64,000 nucleotides of DNA from Paralithodes platypus. Taxonomy: Eukaryota; Arthropoda; Malacostraca; Decapoda; Lithodidae. Of the stretch, positions 1-8,356 are shown in pieces. Location: contig CM064495.1 of NCBI GenBank assembly GCA_032716605.1, positions 28,970,223 through 29,034,222 on the forward strand. The letters run 5' to 3'. Every line of letters starts with the position of its first letter. The first letter of the stretch is position 1. Made by a program: the position numbers and the translations under genes. The notes below the pieces were generated by a model, which saw nothing but the letters and a program-made list of their open reading frames with translations, did no database searches and was not told the origin of the DNA.

Positions 1-1390
1 GACTAAGCTCAAATTCTAGTGAAGGATAGCTAGACTGTACCGCCATATCCTGGTGGAGTTACTGTTTCTGTGGAGGAATCAGTGTTTATCTGTGCACTGT
101 CACGAACAACGAACAGGTGTTTTGAACCTCTTATAAAGGTCAGAGACAGATGAGTTAGGTAATATTGGCCTACACCATATTACTATTCGTTAGTCCGATC
201 TATTGCTCATTCGTCATAAGAGAGGCAGTATATTTAAGACCCTAGAACAAGAGTACCTGAACAACACTTCACCAACGACTAAAGGTCAGAACAGACGAGA
301 TTCCTTAAAACTACCATAGGATATACTCGCGTTAGTTCGATGAAGCACATAACACATGAGTTCTAACTGTGTAACTTCATTCAAGATCCAAGTTATTAGT
401 CCATCTGTAAACGTACCACTTCACACAAGAGGCCAACCTAGACGGCCCACGGAGACCCAGAAGACTACAAGATACCAGAGACCAGCTACTATTCCCAGTG
501 CAACCCCTTATAGGAATATACCAGAAAATCTACAGAAATAAGCCAGTGATTAGGCTAAAGAAATCATAGTGGAAAATAGTACTAAGCACCCTGGTTCACT
601 CAGTGTAAAAGTGCTATATAGGCAATTCATACAAGTGATAAAAGTAAGAGCCCACAATAACAACTCTTTGCCAATTCAGAAAAGTGTTAAATGTTAAGAG
701 TCCATAATAACGACTCTGTGCCAAACCATAAGTGTTATATAGGAAATTCATACAAGTGTTAACAGTTAGAGTCCACAATAACGACTCTATTCCAATTCCT
801 AAAAGTGTTAAATGTTAAAGAGTCCACAATAACGACTCTGTGTCAAACCATAAGTGTAATATAGGCAAGCCATACAAGTGTTAAAAGTTAGAGTCCACCA
901 TACTGGCTCTGTACAAAGCTATACAAGTGTTAGATAGTAGAGTCCAAAGTAACGACTCTGTGCCAACTTCTAAAAGTGTTAGATAGGAGAGTCTATGATC
1001 ATGACTCTGTGAAGTTCGCTATCTTACCATTGTTATTCATACATAAATACCATTTGATTCAAAACACTTAAGTTGCCTACAAATTGTTATAATCTAATAC
1101 ACCAGTGCATCTGGTGACAAGGGATCATACCTGTAATTGTGAACCATACCATACACTGATTAATTCTGTAGTAACGTTTGAATCCTATAAGTAACTGGAA
1201 GAAAGTTTAAAAGGGAATCGGATCAGATATTATACCTGAGCTCCATCTAGATCCTAACTCGTGCTAGAAGATTTGGTTACCTTATTGTATCCATTCTTAT
1301 TGTTTTATGTTCTCAGTATTTACTTGTGTCTATATTCATAAAGTTTAATCCGTGAAAGCCAACATTGATACATGTGTTTCGCCTCTCTGA
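1..1390 (+). repeat. Decayed LTR-like repeat, left end outside window
   Basis: No gene is recognised; the short open frame at 356-541 has no protein features. Long patches match 54480-55330 in the same orientation, for example the stretches around 'cacttcaccaacga', 'cgcgttagttcgatgaag' and 'aggccaacctagacg'. The distant copy ends with text resembling the 3' end of the gypsy-1 LTR ('tctccagt ... agaacctac ... cctggta'). I therefore read both as LTRs of related, older elements. The right boundary is uncertain, and neither a target duplication nor internal coding sequence is visible here. Confidence 0.5.
647..1010 (+). repeat. Array of seven hairpin modules
   Basis: Seven copies of a module with arms AGAGTC and GACTCT around an 8-9 base loop start near 647, 697, 768, 819, 890, 939 and 989. 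Spacing alternates roughly 50 and 71 bases for the first copies, so a dimer of about 121 bases was probably the amplified unit. The arms are reverse complements, so each module can fold. Mutated copies (the first, fifth and seventh) keep most of the pairing. The related repeat near 54980-55110 has only about three such modules. Confidence 0.75.
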
Positions 1391-1769
1391 AGCAGATCCT
1401 GCTCATTAGGTAGTCTCTTCATAGGACAACCCTGAGTGGAGGAGGCCTAGGGGAAGACCACATAACTCATAGCTAAGGCAAGTCAGCCAATCATGCGATA
1501 GGATACACTTGATATGGGCTGGGCATATACCGGGAGTCTCACCCGGAAGGATCCCCCAGAGTGGAGTCGGAGGGTTAGTGCGGCTATGTGCTGTCACAGT
1601 GTATGCCCTCAATGATGGATTGTAATGTCTTCGTTAGATGATAGGAAACCACACTTAAGTGTCGTACTAAAATATTATATTTTAATAACTTAATTACTTC
1701 TCATGTATTTGATTTTGCCGTTTAAATAATTTATAAATAGTAAAATATCTTGTTATCCCTGATTTAAGG
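1391..1769. other. Non-coding stretch, nothing recognised
   Basis: There is no open frame with protein-like features. It holds a GC-richer block (about 1400-1620) that resembles generic repeat DNA, followed by AT-rich sequence leading to the mariner end. Confidence 0.5.
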
Positions 1770-1859
1770 TACAGGGTTACCCAAAAAAAAATCCCACATT
1801 TCAAAGGTAAATGAAACAAAAATGGTTAAAGATGATCAAAATATTATTTGCAAACATGA

Positions 1860-2240
1860 AACTTCATTCAATACAGTTTTTATTCATAATGTTTTAAAGA
1901 TGACATCATCCAAATGGTGGCCGTGACTATACACGCTTGGAGGCGATTTCTGAAGGCTGCCATAGCTCGACGGGTCATGTAGGGTGGAACAGCGGCTATC
2001 TCCTGCTGAATAGCAACCTTAAGGGCTTCAAGAGTTTGGGGTCGATGAGTATACACTCGTGATTTAAGGTATCCCCACAGAAAAAAAAATCACAAGGGGC
2101 GAGGTCAAGGGAACGGGCCGGCCACACAACATCGCCACGCAACGAGATCACCCGATCCGGAAACATTTCCCTAAGCACTTGCAATGATCGATGTGTGGTT
2201 TCAGCAAGATGGAGCTATGGCACACATAGCTCGACGATCA
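1860..2240 (-). pseudogene. Mariner-type transposase, C-terminal part (left arm)
   Basis: The minus strand encodes residues typical of the C-terminal half of arthropod mariner-type DDE transposases: a 'WP.RS.DL.PCDFF' block containing the last catalytic acidic residue, then a stretch ending near 'AAFRNRLQACI'. Small frameshifts and stops interrupt it, and the N-terminal DNA-binding half is absent. It is a relic. Its sequence over the 'gcccttaaggttgct' junction (about 2017-2032) is uninterrupted and so shows the pre-insertion state of the opposite arm. Confidence 0.75.
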
Positions 2241-3062
2241 TTGCAAGTGCTTAGGGAAATGTTTCCCTTTAACACGAGTGTATACTCATCGACCCAAAAC
2301 TCTTGAAGCCCTTAACCTAAGACGTGCGCATGGGGGGTATGAGACACCACACTCCTGTGCGCACGTATTTGAGCTGTTCCCATCACTAACATCATTATTT
2401 TACCATAAATAGCATTAATACTTATCCATATGCACCTATTATAGGTTGATTATAAAGGTATTAACCTGTTACAACAATAAAACAAGTGGAAACAGTGTTT
2501 GGATGGTCAAAATCGGCGATACAGGCCGGGAGTTACCTTATATATGGCTGAGGCAACCTCCCTGCCCTCCTCCCCTTCCCTTGTCTGGAGAGACACTGTT
2601 ACGCAATAGTCTCTCTCTCGCTCTTTCCCACACTTGGTAACAGTGATGACAACGCCCTGCTACCAACTCACTAATGTTAGCACGAAAATAGACCACAGAA
2701 TAAGGGAATAACAGGGAAAATAGGTGATAACTGAAGGAGGGGAGGAAAGTGGGGAAGGAGGGGAGGTGGAGGAGTGATATTTAGCATGGCCCAGGGGCAA
2801 AAAAAAAAAAATTTTTTTTTTTTTTTGGGGGGGTGTTTTAAATGGATTTTTTTTTCCTTACTCTTAAGAGTCTTCCCGCAGTCCGCCGGGGGAACTCTTA
2901 AGAGTCTCCCCTCAGTTCCCGGGTTAAGGTTGCTATTCAGCAGGAGATGTCCGCTGTTCCACCCGACATGGCCCGTCGAGCCATGGCAGCCTTCAGAAAT
3001 CGCCTCCAAGCGTGTATAGACAATGACGGCCACCATTTGGAGGATGTCATCTTTAAAACATG
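2190..3062 (+). pseudogene. Mariner-type transposase relic, right arm, split
   Basis: The plus strand begins with 'WFQQDGA.AH', the block around the second catalytic acidic residue of mariner-type transposases. It then loses a segment present in the left arm, is cut at a TTAA by the element at 2316-2923, and resumes at 2928 with 'AIQQEMSAVPPDMARRAM', ending near 3062 with 'DVIFKT'. It cannot encode an active enzyme. Duplication of the 3' half in inverted orientation is how the fold-back form arose. Confidence 0.75.
2316..2923. mobile_element. TTAA-flanked non-autonomous element, family 1, copy A
   Basis: A 608-bp block is flanked by TTAA at 2312-2315 and 2924-2927. Removing it with one TTAA gives 'gcccttaaggttgct', which matches the uninterrupted left mariner arm. 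Ends are CC...GGG. Its interior aligns in patches with the block at 5355-5956 (for example 'cttatccatatgcacctatt' against 'cttatacatatgtgcctatt', and a purine-rich block before the right end). No transposase is encoded. TTAA duplication is the hallmark of the piggyBac superfamily. Homopolymer runs (A, T, G) lie at 2800-2830. Confidence 0.78.
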
Positions 3063-3181
3063 ATGAATAAAAACTGTATTGAATGAAGTTTCATGTGTGC
3101 AAATAATATTTGTATTATCTTTAACCATTTTTGTTTCATTTACCTTTGAAATGTGGGAGGTTTTTTTGGGGGGTCACCCTG

Positions 3182-3455
3182 TATAAGCAATTATAACTGA
3201 AGTAAAAGATTTATATACATTAACACTATCTGGTGCTACATCTTGGGGGGTTATTATGATATTTTGTTTGTTATTGAGATTTTATGTTGCTGTTTGCCAT
3301 TTTCGAGCAATGTATTTTTAGTTTTCTCCATAGACTAAGAAAATGTCACCCAGACACCCTTTGAAACAAATATACGACACCCACACCCCCTTTAAGCTAA
3401 ATATGTATTATATTTATTTGTAGAAATTACGTCTCCCCCTGCCCCAATGACTCAC
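3182..3455. other. Intron sequence, nothing recognised
   Basis: AT-rich DNA between the mariner element and the 5' splice site of the host exon, with no coding sequence. On the minus strand this is the beginning of the intron that follows that exon. Confidence 0.5.
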
Positions 3456-3604
3456 CTGCCGAGTTCATTAGGCACGATGAACCCCTGTGGCCCCGGGCGA
3501 GGTCTAGAGCCGGCCCAGAAGTAGGTGTCGGCGCCGTTACCATCGTACATGAAGTTCTTGATCAGGAAGGTGTTGCGATCCACGGCGAACACGTCTCCTC
3601 CCAC
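3456..3604 (-). CDS. Host exon: DM13-domain (Skeletor-like) protein
   Basis: This 149-bp exon has strong splice signals on the minus strand. The acceptor is a pyrimidine-rich tract ending 'cttcag' (3605-3610) and the donor is CAG|GTGAGT (3450-3455). It starts in phase 0 and ends after two bases of a codon. The peptide starts 'VGGDVFAVDRNTFLIKNF' and includes 'YDGNGADTYFWAG', the pattern of the DM13 domain of Skeletor-type proteins, in which a beta-sandwich domain precedes a DOMON domain. Base composition is GC-rich compared with its surroundings, as expected of constrained coding sequence. The upstream exon is at 37011-37078. Downstream exons lie beyond the left window edge. The family call rests on motif memory, not a search. 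Confidence 0.85.
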
Positions 3605-4279
3605 CTGAAGGGAAGACACAGAGAAGGAACAAGGTGAGAAGTTGAAAGATTATTGGATAAAAGGTAAATGGAGTCACCAGCTAAATTTATCTTTCCGTCC
3701 ATTTGGTATTATAAGAAAATATTCCGTAAGCCAGGGTAAAAATCAGTACCATCAGAGAGGGATTTTAGTTACAATAATAAACTACAACACAATTATATAT
3801 TATGTTGCAGAGATATTATTTTGATATGATAACCTTGGTCAATGCCTTCCTACATCACCCTGTTGGTGATAACCATAATAAAGATGGCCCCGCAGCAACC
3901 CCTGCAATACCTGCAACACACCCGGTCTCCCAAGTCTCCCGATTTTAATGGACAAATATGCTACTACTATGTCTCGGCGTCAAATAATTGACAAGTTTTC
4001 ATAATTAGCAACATATTTCGCATAAAAATCTTGGCAGTAGCCGAGTAATCATGATGGGGAGATAACCCTTTATCATCAGATGGAAAAAACGACACAGTCA
4101 GCAAAACAGTCAGCTCAATAAAGTAGCCGAATAAAGAAATAAGTAACCTAACCCAAGTAAGCTCCACTAATTCCAACATACAATGGCATACTATAACCTA
4201 GTATACTAATTGAATATAATCTATATTTTGTATTAATTTCCCCACAACACCAAACACCTCCAATGAAATTAATGAAAGC
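3605..4279. other. Intron sequence, nothing recognised
   Basis: After the splice acceptor tract there is AT-rich DNA with no protein-like open frame. Only the first ~40 bases (polypyrimidine tract on the minus strand) have an evident role. Confidence 0.5.
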
Positions 4280-4365
4280 ATTTATGTGATCCACCGGTAT
4301 TCGAACCTGAGTTATCAAACAATTTTTTGTAAACACTCTAACAATTACACCACCAGGGCGGTTAA
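4280..4365 (-). repeat. tRNA-derived SINE fragment
   Basis: On the minus strand a box-A-like 'tggtgtaattgttagag' is followed about 30 bases later by a box-B-like 'ggttcgaatacc', the internal RNA polymerase III promoter layout of tRNA genes and tRNA-derived SINEs. No acceptor stem closes around it, so it is a SINE head rather than a tRNA gene. Confidence 0.6.
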
Positions 4366-4388
4366 AATTAAAATTACCTAAGGTGACG

Positions 4389-4390
<2 letters not shown>

Positions 4391-4442
<52 letters not shown>

Positions 4443-4459
4443 CCGGTATATATATACAG

Positions 4460-4487
<28 letters not shown>
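4391..4487. repeat. (TA)n microsatellite
   Basis: Almost pure alternating TA interrupted by 'ccgg' and 'acag' at 4441-4460. Open frames through it encode only Ile-Tyr repeats and are not genes. Confidence 0.95.
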
Positions 4488-4490
<3 letters not shown>

Positions 4491-4502
4491 ATATATACAC
4501 CC

Positions 4503-4641
4503 AGCCGGACTCGAACCTCCGACAATCAGGATGAATCTCCAAGCTTTAATCCACTACACCACAGCGTGAACACGCCGTGGTGTAGTGGATTTAAGCTTGG
4601 ACATTCAACCTCATTGTCGTAGGTTCAAGTCCATCTGGGAG
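4503..4641. repeat. Head-to-head pair of tRNA-derived SINE fragments
   Basis: The left arm (4503-4562, minus) and right arm (4576-4641, plus) are copies of the same tRNA-like head, each with box A ('gtggtgtagtgga') and box B ('ggttcaagtcc' or 'ggttcgagtcc'). They face each other across about 13 bases. The inner 24 bases of each arm pair with one mismatch, so the unit can fold into a hairpin. (TA)n tracts lie just outside both arms. Confidence 0.75.
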
Positions 4642-4691
4642 TATATAAACATTTAGTAGCTCACGTGTATTTGCGAGATATACTTAATATA

Positions 4692-4701
4692 GATATATAC
4701 A

Positions 4702-4767
<66 letters not shown>

Positions 4768-4812
4768 TGGATATACAGTATATACAGTATACTGTATATA
4801 CATATATATAAC

Positions 4813-4879
<67 letters not shown>

Positions 4880-4895
4880 TGTATATATATATATG
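4692..4895. repeat. (TA)n microsatellite
   Basis: About 200 bases of TA repeats with a short 'ctggatatacagtatac' interruption in the middle. Not coding. Confidence 0.95.
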
Positions 4896-4904
4896 AAGCA
4901 ATAA

Positions 4905-5350
4905 CTCAACATAATAGACAGCTAATCGTAAGCACAAAATTCTTTATTCACAATCCTTTCCCGTAAGTATTAAATGGCCCGTCACACATTCACGATCTCA
5001 TTAACGATTACCGCTGAACAAGGGACCGCAAATGAGTCGGTGCGGGTTGGGTTTGGCCATGAGGGCGGGAAAGTTTGTCAAGCATGCTTGAAATTGTCAC
5101 AGCTGGTCGGCAAGCTACAAAAATGTGCCGGAAACCTTGGCAGGCCAGCAGATGTGTCTGTGAAATGTTGTGTGAAGGCTCAGGCAATCACAGGCACAAC
5201 TGATGCAATCAGCAGAATAATGCGTATGAATTTGGCGCCACCTATGCCACCGACATGTCGGCGTCGGTTATAGCGGCAATCTTATGCCCGAGAGGGAGGG
5301 AGTTAGACTTGACTTGACCATTAACTCATAAACCACAAAGCTATGGTAGT
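4905..5350. other. Unrecognised GC-richer block with a 99-codon open frame
   Basis: An open frame at 4974-5273 (plus) is richer in GC than its surroundings. Its product has several Cys residues but matches no motif I know. There is no promoter or splice evidence. The end of the block shares 'tatgcccgagagggag' with 27059-27074, which points to a repeat rather than a gene. Confidence 0.3.
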
Positions 5351-5354
5351 TTAA

Positions 5355-5956
5355 ACCCTCCCGTCAAGCGAAGGTATTTGGTTCTATTCTGACAAAAATT
5401 GTCATATGTAATATATATATAATTATTACTTATACATATGTGCCTATTTTGCTTTTAATATGAACATATGAACATTTAGGAGCAATAAAAGAAGTGGGAA
5501 TAGCATTTGGGGGGTAAAAAAAGGCGTATTATTGCCGCAAGGTCGTATCATGAGGCGAGAGCTGGGGGGACGTATATCCACCCTCTCTGAGTTGTAGAGC
5601 AACACTGACGAGTCTGAGTATAAGTCTCTGTGATGCAAGGATCTCTAGCTGCCTCACTCGTTTTAAAAAGACCGGGAGAGGGAAATTTGTGCGAAAATTA
5701 ACCGATAAAAGGGGAAATAAGAGGAAAAATAGCTGATAATTGAGGAGGGGGAAAAAGGAGGGGAAGGGGGGGGGGATTGGTAGTGGGGTAGGAGTGGTAG
5801 AAAGTAATGGAGGGGAATTATCTCACCTAATCACAAATTGCTTTGTTTTGAGTGCCACTGGGGTGTTTTGTAAGTTTTTGTTTATGCTCTGGATCTATTG
5901 AGGACGGTCACAGTTCACCAGAAAAACTTCTATTGAGTCCGGTCGCCGTTTTTGGG
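5355..5956. mobile_element. TTAA-flanked non-autonomous element, family 1, copy B
   Basis: A 602-bp block lies between TTAA at 5351-5354 and 5957-5960, with ends 'accctcccg' and 'tttttggg'. It aligns in patches with the 608-bp element at 2316-2923 in the same orientation, including the 'ggggaaataagaggaaaaatagctgataa' type segment and the following purine-rich tract. No protein is encoded. A piggyBac-type MITE is the likely identity; divergence between the copies shows this family is old. Confidence 0.6.
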
Positions 5957-5965
5957 TTAATATTA

Positions 5966-6045
5966 TTGAGAGAGAGAGAGAGCGAGAGCAAGAGAAAGAG
6001 ACACAGATAGAAAGAGAGAGAGAGAAAAAGCAAATGAAAGGCTAG
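5966..6045. repeat. GA-rich simple repeat
   Basis: A run of (GA)n with interruptions on the plus strand. Confidence 0.85.
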
Positions 6046-6640
6046 TGTGAGAGATCAAGTGAAGTGTGCAGCATTTGAATGAGTTGGAATTTGAAAAGGG
6101 AGAATAGTTGAAGACTTGCATGAAAAGTAAATTAAATTAAACATAAAATGAACGCAATAGGATAATATAGGTGTGTAAAAGGATTGAGGATAATGGATAA
6201 CTTGGACATGTTTATATTTAATTCTGAGAAGATACGATGACGCATTTCTTTTCTGTTTTCTGGCTATTATTAGACCATTTTATGCGTAATACGAAGGGTA
6301 TATGGATGTCGGAGGATAAATTTAGATATTCTCTACCCTTATAATTCCCACAGATCATTCCTAAATTGTATAAAATCGTCTAATTATAACCAGAATATAC
6401 TGCTAAAATCTAAAATGCATCATGATCCTCAAAGGGTTAACACGTTCGGCGCATGGATGGCCTCATTCATTTTGGTTCAAGCTAATACCTAAAGATTATA
6501 TTTAGACTAGGAAGGATCTTTTGGAATCCTATGGGTTAAAATGGTCGAAATTAATCATCCGAATCAGACAGTCTTCTCCTAAGCTAAATAAAATTGTCTC
6601 TTAATAGCTAGAATAAAATAAAGTGTAGTAACGTATTTAA
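6046..6640. other. AT-rich intron sequence, nothing recognised
   Basis: No open frame, repeat array or RNA gene could be supported in this stretch. Confidence 0.5.
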
Positions 6641-6649
6641 CATATATAT

Positions 6650-6735
<86 letters not shown>

Positions 6736-6748
6736 GGTATATATATGT
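6641..6748. repeat. (TA)n microsatellite
   Basis: TA repeats with two single-base interruptions and a terminal 'ccgg'. Confidence 0.95.
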
Positions 6749-6796
6749 ATAGGGCCTATATGCAATAAAGTCACAGAAACACGTGAACCAACAGAT

Positions 6797-7300
6797 GCAG
6801 GAAAATCCACAAAGAAAGAAAAACACGGAGCCCCAAGCGCTTTCGTGTATTATTACATCTTCAGGGGCGGTCAGACAAAGAGTGAAGGCACATACATAAA
6901 AATACTCAAAGTGAGAATGTCTACTCAGAAATCAAAAGAAAACAAAACAAACGATACATAGTGAAATTCATCAATCAAGGCTCATATGATTATAAAGGTT
7001 TCGATTGTTCTACGAATCTCGTCATGAAAGAAAATAAACGATACAAATAATAACAATGGTACTGTGTTTAAAAATAAAGCACTAAACTTGTATTTGTTTA
7101 CAAATAAAATCTATTATAGAATTATCTATTCACTATGTATCGTTTGTTTTGTTTTCTTTTGATTTCTGAGTAGACATTCTCACTTTGAGTATTTTTATGT
7201 ATGTGCCTTCACTCTCTGTCTGACCTCCCCTGAAGATGTAATAATACACGAAAGCGCTTGGGGCTCCGTGTTTTTCTTCTTTCCTTGTGGATTTTCCTGC
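6797..7300. repeat. Inverted pair of Penelope-like terminal repeats
   Basis: A 170-bp segment (6797-6965) recurs in reverse complement at 7129-7300 with few changes. The spacer is about 163 bp of AT-rich DNA. Both arms contain 'cctgaagatgtaataatac' and 'acgaaagcgcttgg', and (TA)n tracts abut the outer ends. Penelope-like elements are known for terminal repeats containing hammerhead-type motifs and for tandem or inverted arrangements, so this family is my best guess. No reverse transcriptase is present. Confidence 0.55.
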
Positions 7301-7303
7301 ATA

Positions 7304-7313
7304 TATATATATA

Positions 7314-7373
<60 letters not shown>

Positions 7374-7415
7374 TGTATAATATCAGAGTGTATATATATA
7401 TAAATATATATACAG

Positions 7416-7481
<66 letters not shown>

Positions 7482-7562
7482 TGTATATATATGTATACTG
7501 TATATATATATTCTGTATATATATATATATATATAATATATAATATATATATATATATATAT
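7304..7562. repeat. (TA)n microsatellite
   Basis: About 250 bases of TA repeats with short 'ctgtataatatcagagtg' type interruptions. Confidence 0.95.
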
Positions 7563-7933
7563 CTATTGCCGGACGCCTTACTCCCCTTACGAGGGTGGCC
7601 ATACACAGAATGCCCCCAAGCGGACCTATTCCCTGTGAGAGGGACAACCTGAGCCAGTTTAGTGAAGGACTTACAGGATTGACCACTCAATTTAGGATCC
7701 ATCCGACTCCGAGGCCCTTTGTGTATCTTGTTAGCACTATTTTTCTACAGTGGTGTTCGGCTAATCCATCCACTAACCTGCCTTACCCTTAGGTAAGCAG
7801 TACGGATTTGTATCAGGTTAACTCCCCCAGACAGGTTGCCAACCAAGGCTGACGAGTCCCATCCACCCGGATTTGTATAAGGTTGTCTCCCCTAGATGAG
7901 TTGCCGACCAAGGCTAACGAGTCCCATCCACCC
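7563..7933. repeat. Dispersed repeat with a 65-bp tandem duplication
   Basis: It starts 'ctattgccggacgcc', close to 'ctattgcctgacgcc' at the 3' end of the RTE-like LINE (31563), so it is probably a related 3' tail or a SINE that uses it. Its right part has two copies of a 65-bp unit (about 7804-7868 and 7869-7933) ending 'gagtcccatccaccc', differing at roughly one position in seven. No coding potential. Confidence 0.5.
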
Positions 7934-7935
7934 AA

Positions 7936-7944
7936 TATATATAA

Positions 7945-8018
<74 letters not shown>

Positions 8019-8021
8019 CTG

Positions 8022-8059
<38 letters not shown>
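7936..8059. repeat. (TA)n followed by (TG)n microsatellite
   Basis: TA repeats to about 8033, then GT repeats to 8059. Confidence 0.95.
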
Positions 8060-8060
<1 letters not shown>

Positions 8061-8351
8061 ACAAAAGCTTCACCATATTCACAACCCTAGTTGTTGCTAA
8101 TATTTGTATATTGACCAACTTTTCGATCAATGTTATAAAGGGTAAGGTCAAAGGTAAAGGTCAATGGTCGAAATACAACTTTGAACAATATTTCTTAAAA
8201 TACATAATGGATTTTCATCAAATTTAGAGAATCTTATCATATTAAAATATAATTGCATTAATTTTCTTTACATGAACAAAACAATTCTTGACCATCTTTT
8301 TAGATAAAAAAAAATAAATAAAAAAAATTACGGGTCAGGAGCAGCGAGGTT
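8060..8351. other. AT-rich intron sequence, nothing recognised
   Basis: No coding sequence. The last five bases before gypsy-1 (aacat, 8352-8356) are its target duplication. Confidence 0.5.
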
Positions 8352-8356
8352 AACAT

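Larger units (their letters stand above)
1772..3181. mobile_element. Fold-back mariner-type element
   Basis: The ends are inverted repeats: left 'cagggttaccc' preceded by TA, right 'gggtcaccctg' followed by TA. This is the TA target duplication expected of Tc1/mariner elements. Both halves carry the same transposase 3' region in opposite orientation: 1780-2240 reads on the minus strand, 2190-3181 on the plus strand. Near the centre a 32-bp inverted repeat (about 2160-2190 against 2233-2265) surrounds a short spacer. The right arm is split by a TTAA element at 2316-2923. No intact transposase remains. Confidence 0.8.

Noticed and set aside
647..1010. CRISPR-like array of regularly spaced repeats
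   Set aside because: Eukaryotic context, spacers are themselves repeats, and there is alternating spacing and no cas genes. It is a tandem repeat with hairpins.
4383..4937. Several open frames through the TA tracts (also 6608-6826, 7133-7702, 7813-8227)
   Set aside because: They encode only Ile/Tyr dipeptide repeats produced by (TA)n and have no coding signal.
4974..5273. 99-codon Cys-containing frame as a small secreted protein
   Set aside because: No signal peptide, no splice or promoter evidence, and it is adjacent to repeat text shared with 27059. Kept only as an unrecognised block.
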